Positions 52,581 through 62,197 of a stretch of 64,000 bases of DNA are shown one piece after another. The notes beneath the pieces were generated by a model. That model was not told the DNA's origin and ran no database searches. It was given only the letters and a program-made list of their open reading frames with translations. The stretch comes from Neorickettsia risticii str. Illinois (lineage in GTDB: Bacteria; Pseudomonadota; Alphaproteobacteria; Rickettsiales; Anaplasmataceae). The stretch spans positions 806,001 through 870,000 of the forward strand of contig NC_013009.1 of the NCBI RefSeq assembly GCF_000022525.1, read 5' to 3'. Made by a program: the position numbers and the translations under genes. The stretch's first letter is position 1; each line of letters opens with the position of its first letter.

Positions 52581-53763
52581 ATCACCAACAATGAAAGAGG
52601 GTACACTCGCAAAATGGCTAGTAAGTGAGGGTGAAAAGATAGAAGCAGGACAGGTAATAGCGGAGATAGAAACCGATAAAGCCACTATGGAATTTGAAGC
52701 CGTCGACGAGGGAGTACTAGGCAAAATACTCATCCACGCAAAGACCGCAGGCGTAAAGGTAAACGAGCCAATAGCCATTCTGCTTGATGATGGTGAGGGC
52801 GAAAGAGAACTGGAGGAGTTTCTATCCATAACAGACAAACCCACTATCACGGACAATAAAGCAGAAACACCAAATGAGGATAAAATAAAAAGTAACCCTT
52901 CCAGTCTGCCGTGTGAGAAGCAACAGGACAGGATAGCTGCAACTCCGCTTGCAAGAAAAATTGCGTCCATCAATAGTATTGACTTATCACTTATCGGAAG
53001 CGGAAGCGGCCCTAACGGTAGGATCGTAAAAAATGACTTGCTTAAGTTGCTTGATAGTGCACCACAAGTTGAAATGCCCGGACATTACACCGAAACCAGT
53101 ATACCAATTTCTCCAATGCGGCGTGTAATAGCGCAAAGACTCGTGGAATCGAAGCAAAATGTTCCTCATTTTTACCTTTCCGTAACTTGCTATTTGCAGC
53201 ATCTGCTGTCGGCCAAGAAAAAATTCTATGACTGTTTGGAAACGAAAGTTACAGTCAATGATTTCGTTATAAAGGCATGCGCTTTTGCTTTGGATAAGAA
53301 TCCAGCAATGAATGTGTCGTGGGAAGGGGAGTTTATTAGGCAGAATCAAACTATTGATATATCAGTTGCCGTTGCGATCCCGGACGGACTCATTACTCCT
53401 ATAATTTTCTCGGCAGATAAACTGTCGCTTTCATCTATTTCAGATAAAGTTAGGGAATTAGTGGATAAAGCAAAAATGGGCAGACTCCAACCACGGGAAT
53501 TCCAGGGCGGATCTTTTACTGTTTCCAATCTCGGTATGTATGGCATAGATGAGTTTACAGCGATAATTAATCCACCTCAGGCAGCAATCCTTGCCGTAGG
53601 TGCAGCACGAAAAGTTCCAACTGTTTCTGGAGATGCGATCGTAGTTAGCGATGTCGTGACACTGACATTATCTTGTGACCATAGGGTTATCGATGGAGCA
53701 TTGGCAGCAAGGTTTATGCAATCACTTAAAAAAGCAATAGAAGACCCTGTAATAATGTTATGA
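52552..53763 (+). CDS. pdhC: Pyruvate dehydrogenase E2 (dihydrolipoamide acetyltransferase)
   Basis: This subunit transfers acetyl groups to CoA in the pyruvate dehydrogenase complex. The start was set at ATG 52552 ([22 protein letters not shown]), giving 403 residues. One lipoyl domain has the lysine in [11 protein letters not shown], a peripheral-subunit-binding domain reads [22 protein letters not shown], and the catalytic domain ends with [16 protein letters not shown] (His and Asp). The genes for E1 and E3 are not in the window. Confidence 0.96.
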   Translation: MPVKILMPALSPTMKEGTLAKWLVSEGEKIEAGQVIAEIETDKATMEFEAVDEGVLGKILIHAKTAGVKVNEPIAILLDDGEGERELEEFLSITDKPTITDNKAETPNEDKIKSNPSSLPCEKQQDRIAATPLARKIASINSIDLSLIGSGSGPNGRIVKNDLLKLLDSAPQVEMPGHYTETSIPISPMRRVIAQRLVESKQNVPHFYLSVTCYLQHLLSAKKKFYDCLETKVTVNDFVIKACAFALDKNPAMNVSWEGEFIRQNQTIDISVAVAIPDGLITPIIFSADKLSLSSISDKVRELVDKAKMGRLQPREFQGGSFTVSNLGMYGIDEFTAIINPPQAAILAVGAARKVPTVSGDAIVVSDVVTLTLSCDHRVIDGALAARFMQSLKKAIEDPVIML

Positions 53764-53865
53764 TACCTCCTATAACCACAGAATTTTTTAAGTGAAACGT
53801 TTGCAGCGAGATTTACGCAGTTTCTTGAAAAGCAATTGAGGGCCGGATAGTTGATATCATTATGC
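53704..53865. repeat. Decayed duplicate of the pdhC 3' end
   Basis: GCAGC(A/G)AG(G/A)TTTA(T/C)GCA begins both the last 19 codons of pdhC (53704) and a non-coding copy at 53803, 99 nt later. The copy translates as AARFTQFLEKQLRAG then stop, against [15 protein letters not shown] in the gene. Similarity continues past the pdhC stop for about 10 nt. Confidence 0.7.
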
Positions 53866-53960
53866 TAGCCCGTAGAGACAGAATCCGCTCCGTAGCAAAT
53901 GAAATTTATGCAGCCAGAAAGGCAATGAAAAGAGCACAGAAATGATATTTTGTAGAGTAT

Positions 53961-54725
53961 ATGCGTAAGATACCGGAGATCTGCATCGTGGCAGGTTCAG
54001 ATTCTATAGGTGGAGCCGGGCTACAGGCAGACCTTAGGATCGCTGCATTACTGGGGTGTAGTGCATCGAATGTTGTCACTTGCATTACAGCTCAAGACCT
54101 GAAGGGCGTACATGCAATTCAGTATCTATCTGGAGAAATCGTATCGAAGCAATTAATTTGTGCACTCTCTAGGAAACCTAAGGCGATAAAAATAGGAATG
54201 TTGGGTAATAGCGAAATAGCACTGGCAGTCTATGATGTTTTAAAAGACACCGGAATCCCGATTGTATTAGATCCTGTCTTGATATCTACTTCAAATTCCA
54301 AGCTCGCCGATGAAGGTGCGGTGCAAGTGTTACTAAAAAAGCTTCTTTCTATCTCACACTTGGTTACTCCCAATCTCTTTGAAGCCAGTACCTTATCGGG
54401 AAATAAAGTCTTTGATGCTGAATCTGCAAAAATTGCCGCGTTGAGAATCTTCGAACTAGGAGCAAAAAATGTTCTTGTAAAAGGAATCCACATTAAAGAA
54501 GGGAAAATCATGGATTTGCTCATTTCACAGGGAGGCGCCACCATGGAATTTCAGAATGAAGTAATACGGATAAATATAACTCATGGCTCTGGGTGTAGAT
54601 TATCCACAGCGATTGCATGCCATATGTCGATGGGCAAATCTTTAAGAGAGTCAATTCATTTTGCTTCAGATCTCCTAAGGAATGAGATCATCCGCATGGG
54701 AGTTTTATACAGCACTGATACTTAA
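53961..54725 (+). CDS. thiD: Hydroxymethylpyrimidine/phosphomethylpyrimidine kinase
   Basis: ThiD phosphorylates HMP and HMP-P for thiamine synthesis. The 254-residue ribokinase-fold protein has ICIVAGSDSIGGAGLQADLR, AIKIGMLGN, VLDPVLIST and NLFEASTLSG, and the C-terminal anion hole THGSGCRLSTAIA (family HGTGC). This points to at least partial thiamine synthesis or salvage, useful for the PDH cofactor. Confidence 0.93.
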   Translation: MRKIPEICIVAGSDSIGGAGLQADLRIAALLGCSASNVVTCITAQDLKGVHAIQYLSGEIVSKQLICALSRKPKAIKIGMLGNSEIALAVYDVLKDTGIPIVLDPVLISTSNSKLADEGAVQVLLKKLLSISHLVTPNLFEASTLSGNKVFDAESAKIAALRIFELGAKNVLVKGIHIKEGKIMDLLISQGGATMEFQNEVIRINITHGSGCRLSTAIACHMSMGKSLRESIHFASDLLRNEIIRMGVLYSTDT

Positions 54726-54739
54726 TTGGAGGAGTTTGC

Positions 54740-55243
54740 TCACATGCCCTTTGCTTCCATAATGTCATATCTAGTCACCGAAGCTGCCAATGCGAGCGCA
54801 TCATACAAATCTGAGTATTTTGATAAGCAAGGATCCAACCCAAGCAGTTGTTCTACCATGTACTTAACCTGAGCTTTAGTAGCACGACCGTTCCCTGTTA
54901 TGCGCTTTTTGAGGACACTGGGAGCGAATTCAACTATAAAGAGACCCTTCAGGGCTAGCGTAAGTATCAGAGCACCTCGACAATAAGCTAAGTTAAGCGA
55001 AGAATATGGGTTGCTATTAACAAACACCTTCTCTAAAACCGCAATAGACGGATTTACTCTTTCTATCACATCACTAATACCACGATGGATCTTTTCTAGT
55101 CTGGAAAAAAGATTCTCGTGGGAAGCTGTTTTTACCACTCCAGAATCAATATAACGCACGTCACATGGTCCATCATACTCCACCACAGCCCAGCCCGTAC
55201 GAATAAGACCCGGATCAACCCCTAATGCTACATAGCTCATCAA
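54740..55243 (-). CDS. ruvC: Holliday junction endonuclease RuvC
   Basis: RuvC resolves Holliday junctions with RuvAB. The 167-residue protein has the catalytic acidic residues in LGVDPGLIRTGWAV, AVLEKVFVN, and DLYDALALAAS, plus the ITGNGRATKAQV block. It is complete, convergent with thiD and 14 nt away. Confidence 0.96.
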   Translation of the reverse strand: MMSYVALGVDPGLIRTGWAVVEYDGPCDVRYIDSGVVKTASHENLFSRLEKIHRGISDVIERVNPSIAVLEKVFVNSNPYSSLNLAYCRGALILTLALKGLFIVEFAPSVLKKRITGNGRATKAQVKYMVEQLLGLDPCLSKYSDLYDALALAASVTRYDIMEAKGM

Positions 55244-55331
55244 ACAGGAAAATTCTTTTCAAATACCATAAAACTCGTACAAGAACCCTTATACACAATA
55301 ATCTGCTGTTAATAAGAAAACAGACAGCTCC

Positions 55332-56279
55332 TTAAAAGTATTTTCGCGCTTCCAGCACTAATTTTCTTGTTGCAGCAAGTGAATTTTCAAACATCCTTCT
55401 CTCATCAGGACTCAAATCAAGTTCGATCACACGTTCTACACCACCCGACCCTATAACAACTGGTATACCAGAAAAAACATCATCTTCTGCTCCATACCTA
55501 CCCTTCATCATTACAGAACACACAAGCGTTTTTTTCTGATCCAACAAATATGCTTCTGCCATTTCCAGTGCAGACGCAGCAGGAGTATAGTAAGCTGAAC
55601 CAGTCTTCAAGAGTGCAACTATCTCGGCACCACCATTACGAGTACGTTCAATAATTGAGTCCACCTTATCCTTTGTTATTAAACCTGCACTGACCAACTC
55701 AGGTAGACTCATACCAGAAACCGTGGAGTGTCTAAACAGGGGAACCATAGAATCACCGTGACTTCCCAACACCAGCGATTTAACATCCGCTACTGAGACT
55801 CCTAGCTCTTGCGCAAGAAAAAGATTCATTCTGCTTGCATCGAGTACACCTGCCATACCAACGATCTTGTCAGAGCTGATTTCGGCTGCCTTGTAAAGGA
55901 CCCAAACCATTACATCCAGTGGGTTAGTCACAACTATCACAAACGCTTTCGGGGCAAACTTTTTTATTTTTTCCCCTACTTCTTTCATAACAACAGCGTT
56001 TACATCAATGAGTTCCTCACGTGTCATGCCAGGCTTTCGTGGAATACCAGCAGTTATGATAATCACTGAAGAGCCTTTGATTCTCTCCATATTGGCGCTA
56101 CCATTGACCTTCATTGTATAACCAATAAGTGGAAGAGCCTGCGAAACATCTAATGCCTTGCCCCTTGCAAGATCCCCGTTAACGTCAATTAATTCGACCT
56201 CTGAAGCCAACTTCTTCGAGGCTATTAAATACGCCAAGGTCCCACCAATATTGCCGGCACCAATTAAACTCACTTTCAT
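55332..56279 (-). CDS. mdh: Malate dehydrogenase
   Basis: This LDH-like NAD-dependent malate dehydrogenase of the TCA cycle has 315 residues with GAGNIGGTLAYLIA (NAD site), ITAGIPRKPGMTR (substrate loop; Arg present), VVTNPLDVMVWVLYK, and the catalytic His in LGSHGDSMVPL. Its 5' end forms the first unit of the repeat array that follows. Confidence 0.97.
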   Translation of the reverse strand: MKVSLIGAGNIGGTLAYLIASKKLASEVELIDVNGDLARGKALDVSQALPLIGYTMKVNGSANMERIKGSSVIIITAGIPRKPGMTREELIDVNAVVMKEVGEKIKKFAPKAFVIVVTNPLDVMVWVLYKAAEISSDKIVGMAGVLDASRMNLFLAQELGVSVADVKSLVLGSHGDSMVPLFRHSTVSGMSLPELVSAGLITKDKVDSIIERTRNGGAEIVALLKTGSAYYTPAASALEMAEAYLLDQKKTLVCSVMMKGRYGAEDDVFSGIPVVIGSGGVERVIELDLSPDERRMFENSLAATRKLVLEARKYF

Positions 56280-56640
56280 TTGAACCCACTCCTATCACCC
56301 AACTGCACCAATTCTAGAACAGAAGTTCATCAATATACATAGTTCCCATAGACAGGCTCTGGTTTAGTAGCATTCCCATTGTGCAGGCTTCCTAATGAAA
56401 CTTACATTTATTGTCACACTTACACCTTCTCACAGATGGATTCTACTTGGCAGCTGTTTCTGTCACGTCTGCCACTAATGAACATTTATGCTCGGCACCA
56501 TACTTACGCGTTCTCATAGACTGATTTCTATTCAGTAGCACTTCAATCACGTTCACTTCGCTGCGAAATTTACATTCGGTGACATACTTGTTAGAGTGAG
56601 GAAAACCTCGAAGGAAAAAATTCTACATGCAAGAGCACGC
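56272..56640. repeat. Five-unit degenerate ~84-nt repeat between mdh and dut
   Basis: Landmarks recur at 84-nt spacing: 56272 (mdh start region, ACTTTCATTT...ATCACC), 56356 (GCTCTGGTTTAGTAGCA), 56440 (ATTCTACTTGGCAGC) and 56524 (ATTTCTATTCAGTAGCA...ATCACG). The next unit, with ATTCTACATG at 56620, includes the dut start. CTAATGAA also recurs at 56392 and 56475. Similarity is moderate; no gene is present in the spacer. Confidence 0.6.
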
Positions 56641-57076
56641 AAAGATACTTCTTTTGCCGCATGGCAAGGGTTTGGAAATACCAAGATATGCAAGTAAGGG
56701 AAGTTCGGGATTGGACCTTCGTGCAGCCATAGAAGCAAGCATGACCCTAAAACCTGGAATGTTCGAACTAGTCCCTACAGGCATTTGCATCGAACTACCT
56801 GAGGGATTGGAAGCACAAATAAGGCCACGCTCAGGTCTCGCAGCAAAGTTTGGTATAACGGTCCTTAACAGTCCTGGCACTGTAGATCAGGACTATAGGG
56901 GAGAGATAAAAGTCTGCCTAATAAACCTATCCAAAAATGAATTTACTATCAATAGGGGCGATAGGATAGCTCAAATGGTAATAGCAAAAGTAGAACAAAT
57001 ACTGCTAGTGGAAACAGGAGAAATCGGGGAAACAGAGAGAGCTTCAGGAGGTTTTGGATCAACTGGGACTAAGTGA
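56627..57076 (+). CDS. dut: dUTP diphosphatase
   Basis: Dut hydrolyses dUTP to dUMP and keeps uracil out of DNA. The 149-residue trimeric-type protein has all five motifs: [58 protein letters not shown], and the C-terminal [11 protein letters not shown] arm. The ATG lies within the phased repeat that fills the spacer before it. Confidence 0.97.
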   Translation: MQEHAKILLLPHGKGLEIPRYASKGSSGLDLRAAIEASMTLKPGMFELVPTGICIELPEGLEAQIRPRSGLAAKFGITVLNSPGTVDQDYRGEIKVCLINLSKNEFTINRGDRIAQMVIAKVEQILLVETGEIGETERASGGFGSTGTK

Positions 57077-57206
57077 GGTTGTGGGATGATCAAACTAGCG
57101 TTAAGTCTGGATTAGTTCAAAGGCCAGGTAGATTCGTTAAGTAAGCAACTAAAAGAGAGGCTGGTCGAATTTGGAGGTTTCATCTGAAACAAATAAGGAT
57201 GGTAAT

Positions 57207-57365
57207 ATGGACATTTCTATTCCGGTCATCTGTGGTCATTTAGCGCTCTTTTGGACGATCCCACCTGTTAAACATCTCGGTGAAAAGTATGTCATCTCGC
57301 AAATACTCCAAGATGGAGTGACTATAAATATCGGACGAATTAACTTATCATTTCCCTCGGAGTAG
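57207..57365 (+). CDS. Small ORF overlapping the gyrA start
   Basis: This 52-residue ORF has an AAGGA site at 57195-57199, 7 nt before ATG 57207. A longer frame begins at 57171. Its TAG stop overlaps a GTG that opens the gyrA frame, an arrangement that would couple translation. The protein has one moderately hydrophobic stretch ([19 protein letters not shown]) and no recognisable family. It might be a leader peptide or a chance frame. Confidence 0.35.
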   Translation: MDISIPVICGHLALFWTIPPVKHLGEKYVISQILQDGVTINIGRINLSFPSE

Positions 57366-57370
57366 TGCGT

Positions 57371-59980
57371 ATGTCGACCATAATACCGGTAAATCTAGAG
57401 CAGGAACTGAAATCCTCTTACCTTTCTTACGCGATGAGCGTAATTATAAACAGGGCCATTCCCGATGTACGAGATGGATTAAAGCCTGTACATAGGAGAA
57501 TTCTGTATTCTATGAATGAGCTTTCTTTCTACTGGAACAAGCCCTATAGAAAGTCGGCCAGGGTAATCGGGGAGGTTATTGGTAAATATCACCCGCATGG
57601 TGATAGTGCTATATATGATGCTCTGGTTCGTATGGCACAGAACTTTTCCCTACTCGTACCATTGATAGACGGTCAGGGAAACTTTGGTTCTATAGATGGC
57701 GACCCAGCTGCAGCGATGCGCTACACAGAAGTGCGTCTAGAGTATATATCCAAGTTCCTACTCGACGATTTATATGAAAACAGCGTGGACTTCCGTTCAA
57801 ACTATGATAACTCAGAAACGGAACCTGTTGTTCTTCCAGCAAAATTCCCAAATATCCTGGTCAATGGAACAGCCGGGGTGGCAGTCGGAATGGCAACGAA
57901 TGTGCCAACTCACAACCTATCCGAGGTAATAGAGGCATGTAAGTTGTACTTAGAAAACAATAATGTAACGACTGACGAACTCTTAAAGGTCATAAAAGGT
58001 CCTGACTTCCCTACAGGTGGATTGATCATCGGTGAGGAAGGAATAAAAGCATCTTTCGAAACCGGTAAGGGCTCTATCATTATACGGAGCAAGACACATT
58101 TCGAAGAAACTGAAACAAGAAAGGCGATTATTGTCGACGAGCTCCCGTACCAGGTTAATAAAGCAAAGTTAATAGAGAACATAGCTCTCTTGGTGAAGGA
58201 AAAGAGGCTTGATTCGATCAGTGATCTGAGAGACGAGTCGAACAAGGAGGGAATACGAGTCGTAATAGAGCTAAAAAGGGGTGCTTCCTTTGAGGTGGTT
58301 CTGAACCAACTTTTCCAGATGACACAGCTTCAGACATCATACAGCACGAATATGATGCTTCTTGACAACATGAGACCTACTCTGATGTCTCTTAGAGACA
58401 TCTTGGCAGCCTTCATTGCTCACAGAAAGGAAGTAATCTCAAGACGAACAGAGTTCAGACTCGCCAAGGCTAGGGAAAAAGCTAACGTTCTGGTCGCACT
58501 GTATGTAGCGATTCTCAACATTGATGAGGTTGTACGTATTTTAAAATCCTCTGGAGATAATGAGACTGCAGTAAAAGCACTTTGCGCTAAACACTGGACT
58601 ATAGACGAAGAACTTGAGCTGCTTGTAGAAACTATCTCAAACATTAAGCTCCTGAACAGAGAATACAAACTCAGCACGGCACAGTCTAAGGCGATCTTAG
58701 AAATGAAAATGCAACGTATAACCAATACCGAAAAAGGGCAATTGGTCGCTGAGATTCATGCTGAAATGGACATCGTAAAGGAATGTGCCTCAATACTGGG
58801 AAGTGAAGCTGTTTTGACAAATGTGATAGTGCAGGAGCTAAATGAAATAAAGGCAAAGTACCCACAAGCACGGAAGAGTATAATTTTAAAAAACGTCAAT
58901 GCCGTGTACGCAGAAGAGGATCTTATCGAACGTGAGCAAGTCGTTGTTACAGCGACATATTCTGGGTATATAAAGCGTGTCCAAATCTCAAATTACAGGG
59001 TTCAGAGAAGAGGAGGTAAGGGGCGCATCGCACAAAACATAAAATCTGAGGATCAGTTGGCACAGATTTTCGTTCTCAGTACGCATGATGAGATCCTCTT
59101 CTTCTCCAGCAAAGGTAAAGTCTATAAGTTAAAGGCGTACAAGTTGCCTATAGGCGAACCTCAATCGCGCGGAAGGGCTTTGGTGAACATTTTTGATCTT
59201 GCTGATGATGAGTCTATTACGAGCATTCTTCCTTTGAAAAGCTCCGATGCTGAGAACTTAATATTCTTGACTGCTCAAGGAAAGGTCAAACGCAATTCTA
59301 TGAGCGACTTTGCCTACGTTCCAGCAAATGGAAAGGTAGCTATAAAGCTCAACGATAACGACGCATTAATATCTGTCAAAACTGCTCAAAATGAAGACTG
59401 CATTTTTATTTCTACCAGGGATGGAAAATGTATAAGGTTCCTGGTTGAGGATTTGAGAGTCCTTAAGAGTAGAAGTTCTGAAGGCGTAAAAGCAATAACC
59501 CTGGGAAAAGATGATAGCGCTATTTCGCTCTCAATATTGAATAGGCGGATTCTTTCACCAGAGGACAAAGCTGAGTACATGAAAACTAAGTTCTTCGAGA
59601 GAATCCAAAATCCGGAAAATCACGAAGAGCAGTTTGTTCTTACAGTTACCGAAAATGGTTATGGCAAAATCACGTCAAGTTATGAATACAGGATAACAAA
59701 CCGAGGAGGCGTCGGGATAATCAATATATCGACTTCCGAGCGCAACGGTAAGGTGGTCTCGAGCTTTAAGGTGACACTTAGTAACCATATAATGCTCGTT
59801 ACAAACAGAGGACAAGTCATAAGAATAGAAGCAAGCAACATCCCGGTCCTTGGGCGTAATACACAAGGTGTACGTCTATTTTCCATCAGGGCTGAGGAAA
59901 GAGTTGCTTCGGTGACAGAAGTAGAAGAGGTGGAGGATGATGACTCCGAAACAACTGAAAATTGCCAAGACGATAATTAA
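57371..59980 (+). CDS. gyrA: DNA gyrase subunit A
   Basis: This is the DNA cleavage subunit of gyrase. ATG 57371 gives 869 residues; a GTG two codons earlier is possible. The catalytic Tyr lies in [10 protein letters not shown], the quinolone-determining region reads [26 protein letters not shown] (quinolone-sensitive Ser/Asp residues can be read here), and the GyrA box is QRRGGKG in the C-terminal beta-pinwheel. The end is acidic ([11 protein letters not shown]). The ORF is intact. Confidence 0.97.
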   Translation: MSTIIPVNLEQELKSSYLSYAMSVIINRAIPDVRDGLKPVHRRILYSMNELSFYWNKPYRKSARVIGEVIGKYHPHGDSAIYDALVRMAQNFSLLVPLIDGQGNFGSIDGDPAAAMRYTEVRLEYISKFLLDDLYENSVDFRSNYDNSETEPVVLPAKFPNILVNGTAGVAVGMATNVPTHNLSEVIEACKLYLENNNVTTDELLKVIKGPDFPTGGLIIGEEGIKASFETGKGSIIIRSKTHFEETETRKAIIVDELPYQVNKAKLIENIALLVKEKRLDSISDLRDESNKEGIRVVIELKRGASFEVVLNQLFQMTQLQTSYSTNMMLLDNMRPTLMSLRDILAAFIAHRKEVISRRTEFRLAKAREKANVLVALYVAILNIDEVVRILKSSGDNETAVKALCAKHWTIDEELELLVETISNIKLLNREYKLSTAQSKAILEMKMQRITNTEKGQLVAEIHAEMDIVKECASILGSEAVLTNVIVQELNEIKAKYPQARKSIILKNVNAVYAEEDLIEREQVVVTATYSGYIKRVQISNYRVQRRGGKGRIAQNIKSEDQLAQIFVLSTHDEILFFSSKGKVYKLKAYKLPIGEPQSRGRALVNIFDLADDESITSILPLKSSDAENLIFLTAQGKVKRNSMSDFAYVPANGKVAIKLNDNDALISVKTAQNEDCIFISTRDGKCIRFLVEDLRVLKSRSSEGVKAITLGKDDSAISLSILNRRILSPEDKAEYMKTKFFERIQNPENHEEQFVLTVTENGYGKITSSYEYRITNRGGVGIINISTSERNGKVVSSFKVTLSNHIMLVTNRGQVIRIEASNIPVLGRNTQGVRLFSIRAEERVASVTEVEEVEDDDSETTENCQDDN

Positions 59981-60176
59981 TATTGAATCCTTACTTCACC
60001 AGCCATCCGTACAGAAGAAATGGAAAATAAGGATTAAAGGATAGCTAAAAGTGGTTGAAACGCACTAAGAGCTTATATTATTCCTGAGTTTTGTACGGAG
60101 GAAACGGAAGGTAAAAGATTACGAGATAACTGGAAACCGCTGAAATGCATAAGAGCTTTGTTTTATTTGCTAGATC
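59934..60176. repeat. Degenerate ~83-nt repeats after gyrA
   Basis: Two clear units begin GTACAGAAGAAATGG (60009) and GTACGGAGGAAACGG (60093) and match through to CTAAGAGCTT / CATAAGAGCTT. The gyrA 3' end at 59934 (GAAGAGGTGGAGGATG) aligns weakly as an earlier unit 80 nt before. This fills the whole gyrA-era spacer. Confidence 0.65.
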
Positions 60177-60179
60177 TGA

Positions 60180-61118
60180 CTAGATGTAGTTTATCGTATT
60201 TAAAATATCAGACTTTTCCCCCCAGTTTGGACTCACCCTTACAAATATTGACAAGTACACTTTTCTCCCAGGAAAAAGGTCCTCCATTTCTTTCTCAGCG
60301 GATTTTCTGATCGTACCAATTGTTTTTCCGCACGAGCCTATTACGATCATTTTATGTGATTCACTCATTACGTGGACTACTTGCCTGATCTTTACGCTCT
60401 TATCAAGGATTTCAATATTTTCGGTTTCTACAGTCAGCGAGTACGGAAGTTCCTGATGTAGTCTGATAAACAACTTTTCCCGGAGAATTTCAGAAAGATT
60501 AAACCCAAGCGGCATATCGGTCTCATCTTCTTTATCAAAATACCAGGGTCCCGGCTGAGCAGATATAAGAAGGTAGTTCATAAGATCATCAACTCCATTA
60601 CCTTTGAGAGCGGAAATCATGAATGTCTTCTCAAAATAGCTCAAGCTGTTTAGTTCTTGAGCAACTTCTAGCAGTATTGGCTTTTCCACAAGATCTATTT
60701 TATTTATCACCAGTACCAATTTGCCATCAGCTTTCCTAAGTATATCCTTTGTACTATCCGAGACGGGGCGCCTTGGATCGATTATCAAACAAAAGACATC
60801 TGTTCCAGCAAACGCTCTCCAGGCGTTTTTCACTATGACCCTTTCGAGCTGACATCGCGGAATAAAAATTCCGGGAGTGTCAACAAAAACCAACTGAGTA
60901 TCATATTTTGTGTATATACCTCTGATTCTCGTTCTTGTGGTCTGCACTTTATGTGTCACCGCGGATATCTTGCTTCCTATTAGGGCATTTAATAATGTGG
61001 ACTTGCCAACATTACTGTTCCCAATGAGAGAGACAAAAGCGGAGCGAGTACGAAAATTTTCTCCCAAATTTTCTCCCATCTGAGGACAATCACTGATATT
61101 ATATTCGGAACTACTCAT
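60180..61118 (-). CDS. era: GTPase Era
   Basis: Era binds the 3' end of 16S rRNA and monitors 30S maturation. The protein of about 312 residues has G1 GNSNVGKSTLLNAL, G3 DTPG, G4 NKID, and a C-terminal KH domain (VIGSCGKTIGTIRKSAEKEM). The start was set at ATG 61118; a TTG at 61148 extends it. About 25 residues precede the G domain, longer than in E. coli. Confidence 0.95.
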   Translation of the reverse strand: MSSSEYNISDCPQMGENLGENFRTRSAFVSLIGNSNVGKSTLLNALIGSKISAVTHKVQTTRTRIRGIYTKYDTQLVFVDTPGIFIPRCQLERVIVKNAWRAFAGTDVFCLIIDPRRPVSDSTKDILRKADGKLVLVINKIDLVEKPILLEVAQELNSLSYFEKTFMISALKGNGVDDLMNYLLISAQPGPWYFDKEDETDMPLGFNLSEILREKLFIRLHQELPYSLTVETENIEILDKSVKIRQVVHVMSESHKMIVIGSCGKTIGTIRKSAEKEMEDLFPGRKVYLSIFVRVSPNWGEKSDILNTINYI

Positions 61119-61184
61119 TGGGAATTTTTGAAAAGGGGACTCGTACAACAGAATACATGCAAGCCGGCAGAAATCCGACCTAAC

Positions 61185-62120
61185 TCACCCAATTGTAGCA
61201 ATAATTCTGTCTAGATCATCTACCTCTCCGAGATTCAATGTTGTCACATGCGGGTTCATTCGAGAAAGCATTTTACTCAGAACGTTGCCTGCTCCTATTT
61301 CTATGAAAGTTTCTACACCTGTTTCTATTGAGAAAAGCATGCTCTCTCTCCACCGCACGCAGCTTGTTATTTGCTGCACTAGAAGTTCCCTTATTCTCTG
61401 AACTTCTGTTACTGGACTTGCCGTAACATTCGACACGATCGGAACAGAAGGTGTGACGATTTCTGCATTATCGAGGGCATCTTTTACTGGTATAACAGCA
61501 TGCTGCATCAATTTACAGTGGAAAGGTGCGCTCACCTTCAACCTCACCATGCGCCTTATGCCATTTTGTTTTGCGTACTCTTCAAACTTATCTATTTCAG
61601 GGATCAAACCACTGACAACAACCTGCTCATTACTATTGTCATTCGAAATCTCACAGCTTACCTTTGACTCCACTATGAGATCTTGTACTTCCTCAAAAGT
61701 TACCTTAAGAAGAGCAAGCATACCACCTTCACCCATAGGAACGGCTTCTTGCATCGATTTTCCTCTAATTTTTAAGACTCTGGCAACCTGAGAAATCGTA
61801 ATGGCACCAGACGCACACAGTGCCGTGTATTCTCCGAGTGAATGTCCAGCTAAGTACTTAGACAACTCCGAAACACTTTTTCCAGACTCTGATAAGAGAA
61901 CTTTAAGCGCCGCCATCGAGGTTGCCATAAGCGCGGGCTGAGTATTCTCAGTGTTCGAAAGTATATTCTCCGGTCCCTCAAACATTATTTTTGATAAATT
62001 CATACCCAGAGATTCATCAACCTCGGAAAAAACCTCCCGGGCAACTGAGAAATTCTCGTACAAACTTTTGCCCATACCGACACGTTGGGAACCTTGTCCG
62101 GGAAACAAAAACATCTTCAT
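61185..62120 (-). CDS. fabD: Malonyl-CoA:ACP transacylase
   Basis: FabD loads malonyl groups onto ACP for fatty acid synthesis. The 311-residue protein has FPGQGSQRVGMG, the nucleophile elbow GHSLGEYTAL, the catalytic His in APFHCKLMQ, and the IEIGAGNVLSKM block near the C-terminus. It lies 36 nt upstream of the era frame on the same strand. Confidence 0.96.
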   Translation of the reverse strand: MKMFLFPGQGSQRVGMGKSLYENFSVAREVFSEVDESLGMNLSKIMFEGPENILSNTENTQPALMATSMAALKVLLSESGKSVSELSKYLAGHSLGEYTALCASGAITISQVARVLKIRGKSMQEAVPMGEGGMLALLKVTFEEVQDLIVESKVSCEISNDNSNEQVVVSGLIPEIDKFEEYAKQNGIRRMVRLKVSAPFHCKLMQHAVIPVKDALDNAEIVTPSVPIVSNVTASPVTEVQRIRELLVQQITSCVRWRESMLFSIETGVETFIEIGAGNVLSKMLSRMNPHVTTLNLGEVDDLDRIIATIG

Positions 62121-62197
62121 AGAGACTTTAAATAGGATCTGATTTGCAATACCAAAACTTATACCCTCCAGAAATGGCAGTCAAATTTGGATGAACT

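Noticed and set aside
53871-53945. Short basic ORF (27 codons) between pdhC and thiD
   Set aside because: It lies just after the decayed duplicate of the pdhC end, has no ribosome binding site and no known relatives.
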